The position numbers and the translations under genes were made by a program. The notes beneath the pieces were generated by a model. The model made no database searches. It was not told the origin of the DNA and saw nothing but the letters and a program-made list of their open reading frames with translations. This document shows, one piece after another, positions 23,042-36,138 of a stretch of 64,000 bases of DNA (its first letter is position 1; each line of letters begins with the position of its first letter). Source of the DNA: Hydrangea macrophylla (Eukaryota; Streptophyta; Magnoliopsida; Cornales; Hydrangeaceae); NCBI GenBank assembly GCA_033977485.1, contig CM066985.1, positions 69,983,045-70,047,044 on the forward strand. The letters run 5' to 3'.

Positions 23042-26012
23042 TGTGGACACGCAGAATTCCACTTCTTGTTTCTTTGAAATCGTTTTGAAAAGAAAATGTT
23101 GAGGTCTGTTGAAAACAGATGCAGAGTCACCACTTGGTCTTTAAGGAACCAAGAAACCTAATTTGACTCACCCAAACGAATAAAGGGCACCGGCCCTTCA
23201 TAACCAAAGAACTTGGTTCGGGATTTTGGTACGAGAGAGAAAGGAGCCTTTGTCACGACTAAAACACCTTCAACTCGCCCCGTCTCTCGACGGGCCTCAA
23301 TTAGCATCCAAATAATCATCTTATACTATGTATGGTTCGATAATTAATACTATGATAGTATATTACATCACATAAGAAAATTTGAAATGGAAGATCTAAA
23401 GATAAGATATCATTCATAAGATCTAAACCAAGTATCACACAATGCAAAGTGAAAGATCACACAAAACAAACCTAGGAAAAATTTCCTAATCACATATCAA
23501 GTAATAAAGTTTTTCTAATCTAAGGGGACATGAATTGTTCTTGAAACAAATAAATCAAAGAAAACAAGGATGCTTAGCAAGCTAGAATGATGCATGTTAA
23601 TCTTTGAGAAGAGAAGATCTCTCAATCCCCGGGATGGATGAGAAAGGATGATTAGATTGAGGGGAAGCATGAACGTGTGATCATGATCATTCCTTATAAT
23701 CTTCTTAGATTAGGAGTTACAAAAACCCCAAATCTTGCATGAATGCAATGTATGTATCTAGAATGTGCCAAGGTTGTAGTGTGTTTTGTGTTCATGGATT
23801 CCTAGAATGACTTAGAAGTCTAGAATGTGTATGAATGATGAAGGAGGTCATCATGGGATATGTACAAATTTAGTATGAACTACTTCCTAAGACATGAGCT
23901 AATTTGGAGTGCATGTAAGCATCAAATCAAAGGGGGAAAGTAAAAGTGTGCTTGTTGTGAATAGTGGACAGAATAGTAACATGATCTTGTGAAAATGGAA
24001 AAGTGGGGTTAGGAATGTTTTCAATGCATGATTTTTTATGGAGATCTTTATTATTGTGTCTAGAACACAACCCAAAAATCCAATCTTTAATAACTATCAC
24101 AGATTTAGAGAAATCATATAAACAATAGAGGTCATTCAAAAACAGAGTCCGTACTGTAGACTGAAATGTTAAAACCTCTTAGAAAATGAAAACAAACGAT
24201 CTAGAGACCCATTTTATATAGAAAGTTCCCTAAGACAATGAAGTTTAAGGGAAAAATAGTTTGAGACCACTCCTTTTGGAAACGTTTTCTGTAAAAACAA
24301 GTTGCAAGTAGACTAAGCTGTTGTGACAACAAAAATATAATATCTTGAGAGAATGTTTGGGTCCAAATGGACCATTTTCAATTATTTCCAAGTCAAACCA
24401 AAAATCATGGGTGTTCTCTAATGAGTTAGGAAGACTTTCCAAGGGGTTTTGCATCCATACATTAAGTATTAAGTTCTAGAGAAATCTTTGAACTAAGATC
24501 ATTCACTGTTTTTAAGATTTTGGAAAAAACTAGAGTTTTCTTTCTTGAGATCAAAATGAGGGGTTTTAAGAGGGGTTTTGAAATAGAGGTTTTGAAAGTA
24601 TATTTTCAACATCAAATAGAGATTATGACCTCTTGAAATATCAACATCAAACTCATCATCAAGAACTCCAAATATCATTGGAGAGATTCATTTTCATTTT
24701 AACATAACTTCAAGGATACCTTGGAGGTATTGAAGTTATAATAATCATCTATCAAACATGTTTTTGAGGTCAAGAGCTACTATCCATAAGGATTCACTCA
24801 CCTCAAACTTCATGTCATCATTTAGAGGATGATGAACTAGTAAGTAAATAAAAAATGTCAAAAAAGAAATGAGGTTAGGAAGAGATGAACATAATATGAA
24901 CAAGCAAGTAAATAACAATCAATAGATGATAATCAATGTGATTTTGGACATGTAGCTTGGTGTTTCACTCATAGATATTGACATTTGGACATGGAAGTAG
25001 TTCCCTAACTCATAAATGCTTAGAGAAATGGTGGTTGGGTGTATTGATGATGAAGTATATAGAAGGATAATGGAAGAACTTGAGTTTAGAACTCACTTTC
25101 TATAGAAAATCAGTGAGAGAAGCTCCCTTTCTCTCTTCTAAACCTATCTCTATCTCTCTTTCTCTCTAAATCTTTCTCAAGTTTTGCACTTGGCCCCCAG
25201 AACTCCCAAAATTTGTGAAATGGCCCTATTTCGTCCGAAATTCACAGAAAATTCATACGAAATCCAAATTGAGATTGTGATATACCGTTAGAAAGGTATT
25301 GAGGTCTACTTTCCATAAAAAATAATTTAGAGTTAGTTCACTTTAGAAAGTTTTGCGATATTCGCGATAAAAGCCGAATTGATCGCATTTTTCACCTTCA
25401 GAAATTCATAACAAATTCATTTTAGATCCAGAAATTATGTGCAACATACCGTTGGAAAGCTATTGACCTCTAGTATTTGATAAAAATATTTCAACATCAA
25501 AAAGGGGACTTTGATTTTTGGTCAAACTTACAGTCAAATCAGTCAAACAGTGCACTTCTAGGAAATTCCAGGAAGTTCTGGGAGCCTCCAAAGACTGACG
25601 TTTCTGTCCGATTTTCTTTTAAAATATATTTTAAGAATTTTCACATGATCTAGGATGATCTGGAGAACTTTTGGACAAATTCGGATGATTTTGGTCAAAC
25701 CTTGGTCAAACTTTGGTCAAACCGGTCAACAGAGACTTTTTGGGAACTTTAGGGACTTCCGGGGGTCTCTGGGAGCTTACGATTTCAAATATTCATCTTT
25801 TAAAATACTTTTTTTTGTTTTAAACAACATCAAATGATTTCTGAGATTTTGGGCCAATCCGGAGAGTTTTGAGCTTTTTGAGGCATTTTGGTCATTTATT
25901 TGATTTCTTGAGAGTTCGAGGCAATCTCTGAAAATCCGATCTTTATAATCATCAAGGTTTGACGTGCTTGTGGCCTCTTAAATCTATTAGCCATCAAAAT
26001 GGGGTGTCTACA
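23042..26012 (-). mobile_element. diverged solo LTR related to element C
   Basis: The 2971-bp insert starts TGTGGACACGCAG and ends GGGGTGTCTACA, flanked by exact TSD acatg (23037-23041 and 26013-26017). It is colinear with the C LTRs (for example acttggtctttaaggaacca and atataccgtt) but clearly more diverged, so it is an older member of the same group. TTGACC-type sites are kept around 25515-25725. It landed at the start codon of B's acidic ORF. Confidence 0.9.
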
Positions 26013-26014
26013 AC

Positions 26015-26971
26015 ATGGATCCAGACTTCCACAAGTTTATTGATGATACCTATGGAGGCCAAGTGATCCACGGGGGAATTATGGAGCCGGCAGACCCAGA
26101 GTTTTACCGCAAGCGCATACGCCGTACGACCAGCCAGTACTTACAGGAGGATGTATGGAGAGCCTTGTATGTTACTGGATGGACTCACCCTACTGAGATT
26201 CGTATGGACGCATATCATTATACGAAGACACGGGAGGCTATTTATCATGAGATGGGTCGCTTGGTCCAGAATAAGCTAGAAATGGATGTTATTAAGTTAT
26301 GAGCTATTTTGGCAAGACCTGATCCATTACCTGTACCTGTAGCTGCACCAGCTCAGGTAGCACCACCCATATTGGTACTAGTACTTATGGTACCAGTGGC
26401 CGAGCTAGCCGAGGCAGAGCTGATAGAGGATGACGAGGACGATGAGGATCTTGTTGAGGACATAGAGCCTGTTGATGAGGATGTGGATGGGGATGGAGTG
26501 GAGGAGGTAGATGACGATGAGGAGCCAAAGGATGACCTAGAGGAGGATCACAAGGACTCGGAGCCCGCGGATATGGATGTTATAGCCGGAGGGGACATAG
26601 TACTAGAGGTAGATGATGATGCTGTGGATGAGGAGCCCGCAGAGGTAGTTGTACCTTAGTTACCAGCAGGACCTATATTACAGATGGAAACCATTGCCAA
26701 TATGGTAGTAGATTGGGTAGCAGGGATGGCCGCATAGCCAGAGGGATTCATTATAGGAGAGGTCGAGCTAGCAGAGGCTATTGCTATAGACGAGGGATTC
26801 GCTGTTGCAGCTGCTGATGCCATCGAGCTAGCAATAGATGCCATAGATGAGGATGAAGATGAAAAGGACAATGAAGTTATGGTCGAGGATTGGGACATTG
26901 AAATCGGTATAGAGGATCTTGATGCACCGATAGGGGACGATCTACCCGAGGAGTGGGATTTTTTTATTTGA
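26015..26971 (+). pseudogene. acidic upstream ORF of element B
   Basis: One frame of 318 codons plus stop starts ATGGATCC and ends TGA 26969-26971. It is interrupted by TGA 26300, TAG 26657 and TAG 26735, without frameshift. The first 95 residues read MDPDFHKFIDDTYGGQV and then a basic stretch (RKRIRRTTSQ). The rest is extremely Asp/Glu-rich (for example EDDEDDEDLVEDIEP). Element E has a counterpart in the same place starting MDPAQPLFVPDAFGGHWV, also followed by an acidic segment, so this is a shared feature of these two elements and not chance. I do not recognise the family and assign no function. The ATG lies in the target duplication of the adjacent solo LTR. Confidence 0.65.
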
Positions 26972-27417
26972 GGGCGAGGCTCCTATGTATCGATCAGACG
27001 TGGATGACTATTGAGCTAGTACTTTGGGGGCTTAGGTTTTTTAGTATGTATATATTAGGACTTGTTGTCCACCTTATTTTTAGAGGATTTTAGGGATAGC
27101 TATTTGACCATAGCTCTTTTGTATAGTTAGCAACCACTTTAGTGGTATTGTAAATAGTTGACTCTAGCACTGTAATTACTTATGTCCCACATGGTACACA
27201 GTTTGACTAGTGTGTACTCCGCGGTACATCTTATGGTGGATTATATATTGGTACTTTCTTATAGAGATATTATCGGTTGAGCTTGATCTTTGTTCTGTGG
27301 TTATGAGTATAACTGATAGTCATTTCGGTTATTATTTTGACTTGCTTATTCTTTCTTCGCAAAGATTACCAGCTAATTGGTCGATCTTTTTGTAGGTACA
27401 CTGTGCACAAGACCATT

Positions 27418-28480
27418 ATGGTTAGACTAAGGAATCAGGCAAGATTAAGAACTCCCATTCCGGAGGGTATGGATCCGACGGGCATTTTCGAAGCATTTAT
27501 GCAACGCATAGAGCATGTTGGTGACACATGCAACCATGTTACCCATCAACAGCCTGTTCCACACCCTATCGCACCACTTCCACCAAGATAAACAGGGGAT
27601 AAGCTACTGGAATGTTTCCGTGGCCTGCGCTTGGAGAAGTTTGATGGATTAACAAAACCATGGTGGGCAGGACAATGGCTATGCGAGATGGAGCTTATCT
27701 TTGAGGCTCTAGAATGTAATGAACGCCACCTTGCCACGTTTCAATTTACCTAAGCTGCTGCCGACTGGTGGGAGGTCGAGAGGGCGACCATTGGAATAAA
27801 TGTTGTAAGGATTATGCCTTGGGAGACATTCAAGAGCATATTTCTAGAAAAGTATTTTTTTGAGGATGAGAAGGACCAGCAGGAGAAGAACTTTCTTAGC
27901 TTAGTCCAAGGAGGATGGACCATGAGAGAATATATAACACAATTTGATCGGCTGTCAAGGTTCGCTCCTCCCAATATGATTGACACACATCAAAAAAAGG
28001 TGACAAGATTTCACCAAGGGCTGGACCCCTACCTCTGCTACATGATGATTGGTCACCTTAACCAATCGTTAGAAGGACTGGTAAGATTCGCAGTGAGCCT
28101 GGAAAAGGATGCATATCTAGTGCAGTGACAACAAGTGAACATGGTGCCACCACCGAGAAATTTTAAAGGAGTTTCCAAGCCCCACCACCCAGAAATACCC
28201 AAGGTTGGAGACCTCAGGGTAATTTTCAGAGTAACAAGAGCACCTCAGACGAAACTAGGAAACCTCAGATTGCTTACCTCGACCCTAGCACTATCAGCAA
28301 TAAGGACTACCAACTCGGGCACCATTCGTCACCCCGTAACCGGTACTGAAAGATGTTTTAATTGAGGAATGCCTAGACACATTGTGAAGTTCTGTACATC
28401 CCCAGAACCCGCCAGCGGTCAGATATCATCTGCCATAATTGCAACAAGATGGGTCACGTAAGCAAGGATTGCCATGCACC
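27418..28480 (+). pseudogene. gag of element B, degenerate
   Basis: It starts ATG 27418 (MVRLRNQARLR), then DPTGIFEAFMQRI, matching DPTGIFEVFIRRL in element E. It continues with WW/FEALECNERHLATFQ, AAADWW, FLEKYFFEDEKDQQEKNFL and YITQFDRLSRFAPP, the usual retrotransposon gag core. In-frame stops occur at 27589 and within FT*AAADWW. A CCHC-like knuckle follows with its second Cys changed to stop (RCFN*GMPRHIVKFC), then a second knuckle in another frame, CHNCNKMGHVSKDC, around 28430-28470. The protein would have packaged element RNA; this copy cannot encode it. Confidence 0.82.
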
Positions 28481-28589
28481 TTGAGGAGGATACTATAGGG
28501 CACCAATTCAAGGACTTCAAGGACCCCCAGATCAGACTCGGGTGAATGCCATCATCCCAGAAGGAGCAGGTTTTAACGCTGAAGAGTAG

Positions 28590-29748
28590 CAAAATCTGGA
28601 AGGTACGATTATACTTTTCCATAGTCGCGTTAAAGCTTTATTTGATACTGGTGTTGCACGTTTTTTTATTACCACTAAGATTGTGCACTAATTAGGTTTA
28701 TAACCCCAAGCACTCAAGTCGACACTTAATGTTGTGTCACCATTAGGATTTACTGTTAAGTTGGGTAAAGTGTGCAAAGATTGTCCCTTGACCCTAGAGG
28801 ATAGGAATCTTCCGGTAGACTAGATAGTTCTGTCAACGTCAAAGTTTGACAGTATTTTAAGAATGGATTGGCTTATAAAGTACAATGCCAACTTTGATTG
28901 CCTTACCAAGACTGTCATGTTCACAACATCAGGACATGCCACGATCAAATTTTAGTGCCAGTTGGCAAGCAACTTGTTTTTTACAAGCTGTGTAGCTACA
29001 GTCGGAAGGACAAGTACGAAACTTATTGTGGACCAGATTCCCACCATACGAGATTTTAAAGATGTCTTCCAGGACATTATTGGACTTCCACTAAAAAGAA
29101 AAATAGACTTATGTGTAGAATTGGTACCTGGGATGCTACCGATATCCAAGACTCCATATCAAATGGCACCAATTGAGATGTTGGAATTAAATAAAAAGGT
29201 TCAGGAACTTGAAGATCTAGGTTTTGTTCGCCCAAGTATGCCACCTTGGAGAGCACCGATGTATTTAGAAAGAAGAGGGATGGGATACTTCGACTCTGTA
29301 TCAACTATAGAGAGTTGAACAAGGTCACAATTAAGAATAGATATCCACTTCCTCTGATAGATGACCTATTCGACCAACTACAAGGATCAAGGATCTTCTT
29401 AAAGATCAATCTACGGCCAGGATATCACCAGATGTTAGCTTGACTAGAGGATGTGTTGAAAACTGCTTTCAAGACAAGATATGGGCATTATGAGTTTCTA
29501 GTCATGTCTTTCGGATTGACTAATGCCCTAACAGTATTCATGGACTTGATGAATAGAGTATTCAGGTCTTATCTGGATCAATTCATTATAGTATTCATCG
29601 ACGATATCCTGATTTACTCAAAGAATGAGGAAGAGCAGAAAAGACATTTACAAATTTCTCTACAAACACTAAGAGATAATAAGTTATATACGAAGTTCAG
29701 TAAATGTGAATTTTTGCTACATGAAGTTAAAATTTTGAGACATATGAT
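28590..29748 (+). pseudogene. protease and reverse transcriptase (first part) of element B
   Basis: The protease active-site segment reads ALFDTGVARFF, and stops follow. A linker KDCPLTLEDRNLP and ILRMDWL resemble the equivalent region of E. RT begins about 29040 (TIRDFKDVFQDI). A frameshift near 29255 leads into [20 protein letters not shown] and [15 protein letters not shown], then a TAG near 29443, [18 protein letters not shown], the catalytic [10 protein letters not shown], and [18 protein letters not shown]. The frame is cut at 29748 by solo LTR D and resumes at 42376. Confidence 0.85.
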
Positions 29749-30407
29749 TGTTAGGAAACTGCGTTCCCAGAATCCATTGACAGCGCGTATAAGTTGGTAC
29801 TGCAAAAAAAAAATTACGTGAAAACTACAATAACCCTACAAGGGCGGAACTAGGGTTACCTTAAACTGCTAAAACGGATTGCTGTAGTAGACGAATCGAG
29901 AACACGGGCTCGATAAGAGCTCACGATCTTCTACCGTATTCCTTTGCTGCCAGAATATCGAACTGAATGTGGGCTCCTTCGAAATCCTTTATGTTTCTGC
30001 TCTCTCTTTTTACGCTCTCTTTTCTATTCCGAGTTATAATACTCTTGATGGAAAAACGCAAACTGAGGAGAGAGCCAAAGCAGCATATATATAGGCTACG
30101 ATAGGGACCATAAGAAGTCAATAAGGAATAGTCTTCCTTATGGAATTAGGAAACCCTAATTCGAATTGAATCAGATTCCTATTTCCATAAATTATAATTC
30201 ATACCACTAAAGAATTATAATTGCACTCCTACCCTTATCTCAAAAAAATATTTCGAGCTCCATGTTATTAAATGCTTATTATCTCCCCATATTAAGATTA
30301 TAGATATCCATTAATTAAATATAATTACTGACAATCATATTTAATTAATCTCTTAAAATTCCTTGAGATCCTCTGCTTAACTTATCTGATATGTCGGATA
30401 CAAAATC

Positions 30408-33171
30408 TGTAATAAACTGCATTTTCATTTAATTTCTTGTAATTGCATTTGACATATTTAAATTCAATTTGAATTTTCATGATTAATTTGTATTGTTAAT
30501 CTCATTGTTATTTACAATTCTTACATGTTAAAACTGATTTCTTGTTCCATTTCATAATTAAAATACTTTTGGGGTCAAATTGTAATTTTTACAAAAGTTG
30601 TAATACCTGTGTGGATTTCAAAATCTGTATTTCAAAATGGTGGAAATATTTTCTTTTGACTCAAACTGTATTTTTATAAAACCAGAAAACCACTTCTTAC
30701 ACTAAAATGAAATTCCTGTATTTTTGTGATGACCACCGCGCCCCGAAAATACCAGTTTATGTTCAAAACTGTCCATGCTTTGTTGAACTTCCACAGATTT
30801 TGGAAGTGACTGATTGGACAATTGCTTTATTTCCATTTATGGCAACTCATCATTGGATATGCTTTGTTTGGTTGTGCTTGTGGTGTGTGTGTAATTGTTA
30901 TGCCATAAGCTTGTTTTCCCAAACAACATCAAGTTGCCCCCTAGTACTCTACTTGACCTTTCAATCTATTTGGGAGACAATTGCAGTGTATAATCTGTGT
31001 ATATGTGTATACGTATATACATATATGCTGTGTATAATTGATAATTGTGATATTATCAAATTTAAATCCAATTTGTAGAGTGTAGGAGACACAACTTGGG
31101 CTCCAAGTTCTCCAATTGGCTCTCTCTTTATATATGTTCACTACACCACACATTCACCATACATACACCTTCTCCTTCTGCATTCTAAATCACAGAGAGT
31201 TAGAGTGTTTCTGAGAGAAAAGAGAGAGTGCAGAGAGTTCATACAGAATTCACTTTAGAGAGAGAGAGAAAGTTTATTCCTCCATAGCTTAAAGCTTCAA
31301 GGAATTCTTATATTGCTAAATTCTTTCTCAACATATTTTCATCTCTTCATCTATATCACAGTGAGTAATTTAAACTCACTCCTAATGTAATTCATGTTCA
31401 ATTACTGCTTGTATATGTATAATTGTATATCACCCTTGAAGTTCTTACGTATGAATTCCATAGCCTTGAAAATCAAGATTTTCAAAACTTAATCTAAATC
31501 CGTTTTCAGAGTTGAATATCAAAGATTATAGTATATGGAGTATACAGTTCAAGTTATAGAGCCTAATTTGTTCATACCACAAAGTATATTGAAAATAAAA
31601 TTTTGTCATCTATTAAAATTTCATAAAATGTGAGAGCTATAGATTGAATCTTGTTAAATTGGTTTTGGGTTCTTGATCCTTGTTGAAAAACAAAGAGAAT
31701 CATATATAATAAGGCCTAGGAGGTTCTAGAATTGAAAATGGGTCAAATTAGACCCTGAAATATGAAACAGAGCAGTTTCTGCGAAGAAGATGAAGCCTCA
31801 GTAAAAACTCGCGCCACGATCGCGCGCGCGAAGATCGCGCGAGCGACCCCTCGCGCGAGCGGCCCGCGCGCGCGATCCTTGCTTCCCCAGGCAGACAGAA
31901 GAGTTTATATATAAGAATTAAAACACTGTATTATGACATATCAATCCTCGTACGCGCGTTGTCCCTTTTATTCAGCGTTTTGCTTATGTTTAAGTGCATA
32001 TCATTCATATGAGGTCAGTGGTACATACATGTGGGTGTCAGTCAGTGTGGAAAAGAGTAATGGTCAGTGTAAAAAGAGTATGAGATGAGTATAAGTTTTG
32101 AGATTAGTATAAGTTTTGAGATTGAGATTGCAGTTGTGGTTATGGTTGTGGTTGTGGTTGTGGTTGAGATTGCGGTTGTGGTTGTGGTTGTGGTTGAGTT
32201 TGAGGTTGCGGCGAGGGTATCTTTGAAATGCGATGGTGGCAAATATGGACACTCCCTGACGCCCATGGAAGCGTTAAAGTGTGTGACGCCGAACTTGGAC
32301 ACTCACTGGCACCCATGGTAGTGCTAAAGTGTGGCCTACGGACACTCCCTGATACCCGAGTCTGGATACTGCGTGAGGTTGCTCCGGTATTTGCATGGCG
32401 GTTTAGGTATTCAAAGTGTGAGGCAATGGACACTCCCTGGTACCCCGGACCAAAGTGTGAGGCAAACTGGACACTCCCTGGCGCCCCGTTGCTAAAGTTT
32501 GGCTATCTTAGTGTTTCAAAGATACCAGGAGTAAGATAGTGGGTTGGTGTGTCTGTCGAGAGAAAAGAGTCGGCAAGATGAGTGTGGTGCATTGTCTCAT
32601 ACACGAGTATTTGTTTTTATGAATGAACGACTTTTAATATATTCCTTGTTATTTTATAAAATGAATTCTTTCTGCGGTTTAACTATTGATTTATACAAAT
32701 TGAATAATGGAAAAAGGTAAATGGGTATGCTTTACATTCAAAGCTATGTTTTTAATACTCACCAGCTTCTTGAAGCTGACGACGTTGATGCGTCCTGGAC
32801 ATTCGTGTTCAGGTTTTTCAGGTTATAATCAGGAGGAATCATACGACTATGCTAATTGAGAATGGCTGCCCTCGGATGAGAAAATGTTTATTTATTTTAC
32901 GTTTTAAGTTCGAACTGTTTGTTTTATAAGGATGACTATAATAGACATTAAGCTTTTGTTTTGTTTCTAGGCGGTCTGTGCCTTTAGATGACCCGTGTTA
33001 TAATATTGTTTAAGTTAGATTAATATTTGTAAGCCTTGTTTGCTCTGCTCTGATTATTATGTTTTGTTGTTCGACGTTTGGGACGGAATCGATCCTTCAA
33101 ACTGTCGCGACCTACGGGTCCATAAAGGAAATTAAACGCTTTCCTTATTTATGCTACGTCGGGGCGTGATA
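30408..33171 (+). repeat. 5' LTR of element E
   Basis: 2764 bp, TGTAATAAACTGC to GGGGCGTGATA. It contains a CpG-rich cassette at about 31808-31878, a TGG/TTGTGG simple repeat at about 32127-32200, and five GGACACTCCCTG-type phrases between 32247 and 32490. The first 250 bases show three differences from the 3' LTR, and long stretches downstream are identical. Confidence 0.92.
31113..31136 (+). promoter_or_regulatory. candidate core promoter in the LTR of element E
   Basis: CCAATTGG (31113-31120) is followed by TTTATATATG (31127-31136) and then a CA-rich pyrimidine stretch with plausible start sites. The same block is present in the 3' LTR near 39455-39480. If used, about 2 kb of the LTR would be transcribed as leader, including the CpG cassette. 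This is a sequence inference only. Confidence 0.4.
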
Positions 33172-33179
33172 GGATTTAG

Positions 33180-33195
33180 TGGTATCAGAGCCAGG
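33180..33195 (+). other. primer-binding site of element E
   Basis: TGGTATCAGAGCCAGG begins eight bases after the LTR end. TGGTATCAGAGC is the classic site for initiator tRNA-Met in plant gypsy and copia elements. Confidence 0.88.
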
Positions 33196-33362
33196 TTATT
33201 ATTTATCTCAAGATAGTTTAGCCAGGTTAGGGTTTACCAGTATAGACCCGATTCCACATTCCATTAAGTGTTACACACCCGATGATACGACAGGGAGGAT
33301 AGACTCAGAACCCAAACGCCTAAGATTATCTTTGTTCTGACTTAAGTAGTACCTTTTCAGGT

Positions 33363-33968
33363 ATGGATCCAGCTCAGCCCCTATTTGTACCTGATGCTTT
33401 TGGAGGGCATTGGGTTACTGTGGGAGCGATAGTGCCGGCTTCGGTGACCCTTTATTTCACTGTTGTTGGGTAGCGTGTAGCTGCTACCGTTGAGTTGAAC
33501 CTCTGGCATCAGATTCACATATTAGGACTGGTCGACCTGTCCCGTGCTCGCCTCGAGATTATTTACTTTATAGAGATCCAGCGTTTAGTGCTCGTTGAGA
33601 TGGTTCGCTTGGTTAACAGCGATGCCTTCTACTTACCTCTCGAGGTTCAGGTTGTGTAGGCCCACCTTGCACAGCTGGAGGTGCCTCCACCGGTCGTCCC
33701 CGCTGTTGAGGATGACGGTGACGTTGACGTTGTGTTCGCTCCTATTTCCGAGGACGCCGAGGAGGATGGCTTAGGATGGGATGACTTTGCAGTCGACCTT
33801 GAGGAGGCACTTGCACTTGAGCCAGCCTTGCCTGAGGCAGATGCCCATGGACCTGCTTCATTGATGACCTCTCATAGTTGTAACTTTGGGGCAGGCCCCT
33901 CTCATGTTCAGCGTTTTCATCAGGCCGACTCGCTTGATCTATTGATGACTACCTACGGCGATGACTGA
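33363..33968 (+). pseudogene. acidic upstream ORF of element E
   Basis: One frame of 201 codons plus stop starts ATGGATCC (MDPAQPLFVPDAFGGHWV). It has TAG stops at 33471 and 33657 and no frameshift. The C-terminal half is acidic (VEDDGDVDVVF, EEDGLGWDDFAVDLEEA) and ends LMTTYGDD. Position, start sequence and acidic composition match the ORF of element B at 26015-26971, though B's is longer. Some 300 bp of spacer separates it from gag. I do not recognise a known domain. It could be an accessory protein of this retroelement lineage or the remnant of one. Confidence 0.65.
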
Positions 33969-34273
33969 CCGTTTAGATATCGCCTTATATATATATATTG
34001 ACCGTTTTAACTATTAGCTCTATCTCTTTTTGCAACTGTAATTACATACATTAGAGCGTAGGGCAATGACCCCATTTTTGTAACATCAACTCTTGCATGC
34101 GTCCTAACCCATACAGATAGGGTAGGCATTGATCTGACCATACATGCTTTTTGTATCAACTTGACAAGAAGTTATATATATAATATACTCTTTTGGATAT
34201 TGTCGTCATTTGAATTGCTTCATAGTACTGTTGCATGCATGTTTCTCATTCTACTATCACTATCATGTATAGA

Positions 34274-35200
34274 ATGGCTAGAGGGTTAAGGAGGAACAGA
34301 AATTTGATCGAAGGAGCACCTGAGGCTGCCGATCCCACGGGAATATTTGAAGTTTTCATTAGACGTCTCAAAAGGGTTAGTAATCAGAATGAAAACCGAC
34401 GAGACCGCCAAACTAGAGACAAATTGCTGGAGAGATTCCGTGCACTAAGACCCGAGTAGTTTGCGGGTACAGCAGAACCCTGGAAAGCCGAACAATGGTT
34501 AAGGCAGATGGATCAGATGTTCGAGGCTGTCCAGTGCAACGAGATGGACAAGAGGAGATTGGCTACGTTTCAATTGACCGATGCTGCCGCAGATTGGTGG
34601 GATTCGGTCATAGCTACTATCGGGAATAGAGCTGCAATGGGAATGATGTGGACTGCGTTCAAGGGGAGATTTTTGGAAAAGTACTTCCCGGCTACAGAGA
34701 GGCACAGAAGAGAGAAGGAATTCATAGATCTGACGCAAGGAACCAAGTCGGTGCAAGAGTACACCACACAGTTCGAAAGACTGTCTCGGTTTGCCCCTCA
34801 CCTGGTTGATACTGAGGAGAAGAAGATCCGTAAGTATAACCAAGGGCTGACACCGCAGATTCGTCGACTGACTCTCGGACACCTAGATAAATCTTTTGAA
34901 GGACTTGTTGGTTTGGCTATCGATCTGGAAGAGGATGCTCGAGTAAACCGAAAATAATTTGAATTCCGACCGCCTCAAAGGGGTAATTTTGGAAATAGAC
35001 CACCAATGAACCGTACCCAAGGGCAGAAGAGGAATTTTGACGGAAGCAAGAAGACCCAGGCTATTACATATCCGACTCAACCCCGAGTAGGAGAAGGAAG
35101 TAGTGGTGGAAAGTGCTTCAACTGTGGCAGCCCTGGACATCTGGCTCGTGATTGCAAGGCACCGAGGCGTGCTGCTCAGCAAGGGATAGTCTGCTTCAAC
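34274..35200 (+). pseudogene. gag of element E, with two stops
   Basis: It starts ATG 34274 (MARGLRRNRN), then DPTGIFEVFIRRLKRV, TAG at 34457, EQWLRQMDQMFEAVQ, ADWWDSVIAT, FLEKYFPATERHRREKEFID, TTQFERLSRFAPHLVD and SFEGLVGLAIDLEEDARV, with TAA at 34955. The frame then continues into a basic linker and the CCHC knuckle [14 protein letters not shown], followed just downstream by [14 protein letters not shown]. All lie in one frame with protease and early RT, so gag and pol form a single polyprotein frame in this family. The two stops disable this copy. Confidence 0.88.
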
Positions 35201-36136
35201 TGTGGTGAACCAGGTCACATCAGCAGGTTCTGCACTGCTCCTAAGCAGGTGACTTATGGTCAACAGGGACAGACTAGCTTGAATGCTGTTATCCCAGATG
35301 CCGCTGGATATGATGGAAATGTGTACGAAGAAGGAGATTATGGAGAAGCTCAACCTGATCAGCAAGCAGTAGAAGGTACATTAACTCTGTTTAACTCCCA
35401 TGTTAAAGTGTTATTTGATACGGGTGCTACTCTTTCGTTCATATCTGTTAATACTATTCGGATATTGGGTATCTTACCTTATCGCTTAGAGAAAGCTTTG
35501 AAGGCTACTTCACCATTAGGAGCTGCAGTCAGATTAGGACACGTGTGCAAGGATTGTCCCTTACGGTTAGGAGACCGAGAAATCCCTGCAAGGTTGATTG
35601 TCCTATCGATGAAGGAGTTTGACATAATCCTAGGGATGGATTGGCTCACTCGGAATCAAGCAACGTTGGATTGTGCGAGGAAGAGAATTACATTCCCCGA
35701 CAATGAGAATCAATCCTTTGATTTTTAATGTAACCCTTCGGGAGATATGTTCCTTATGAGATGTTTAGCCAACATCGAAGTCGTCAGTACAGAGGTGACA
35801 GCGTCATCTATACCTGTAGTCAAGGACTTCGAAGAAGTATTTCAAGATGTTTCTGGTTTGCCGCCCGAGAGAAGTATAGAGTTTTGTATTGAGCTTATAC
35901 CGGGTACCGTACCGATCACCAAGGTTCCCTACAGAATGGCCCCCACAAAACTGTTGGAATTGAAAGAACAAGTTCAAGAGCTCGAGAACCTAGGTTTTGT
36001 ACACCCAAGTACATCGCCTTGGGGAGCACTGGTGTTATTTGTGAAAAAGAAGGACGGGACACTCAGACTGTGTATCGACTACAGAGAATTGAACCGAGTG
36101 ACTATCAAGAACAAGTATCCCTTGCCTCGGATTGAC
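35201..36136 (+). pseudogene. second zinc knuckle, protease and start of RT of element E
   Basis: In the same frame as gag: [14 protein letters not shown] (near 35200-35240), an acidic linker, the aspartic protease site [13 protein letters not shown] (about 35406-35445), [26 protein letters not shown], a TAA at 35726-35728, then the RT amino-terminal region ([50 protein letters not shown]). The frame is lost near 36140 by an apparent one-base deletion within the codons for IDDLFDQL. Confidence 0.88.
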
Positions 36137-36138
36137 GA

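Noticed and set aside
32042..32539. Several overlapping ORFs on both strands
   Set aside because: They come from TGG/CCA repeats and the GGACACTCCCTG repeats of the E LTR, and the same ORFs recur in the other LTR at 40591-41070.
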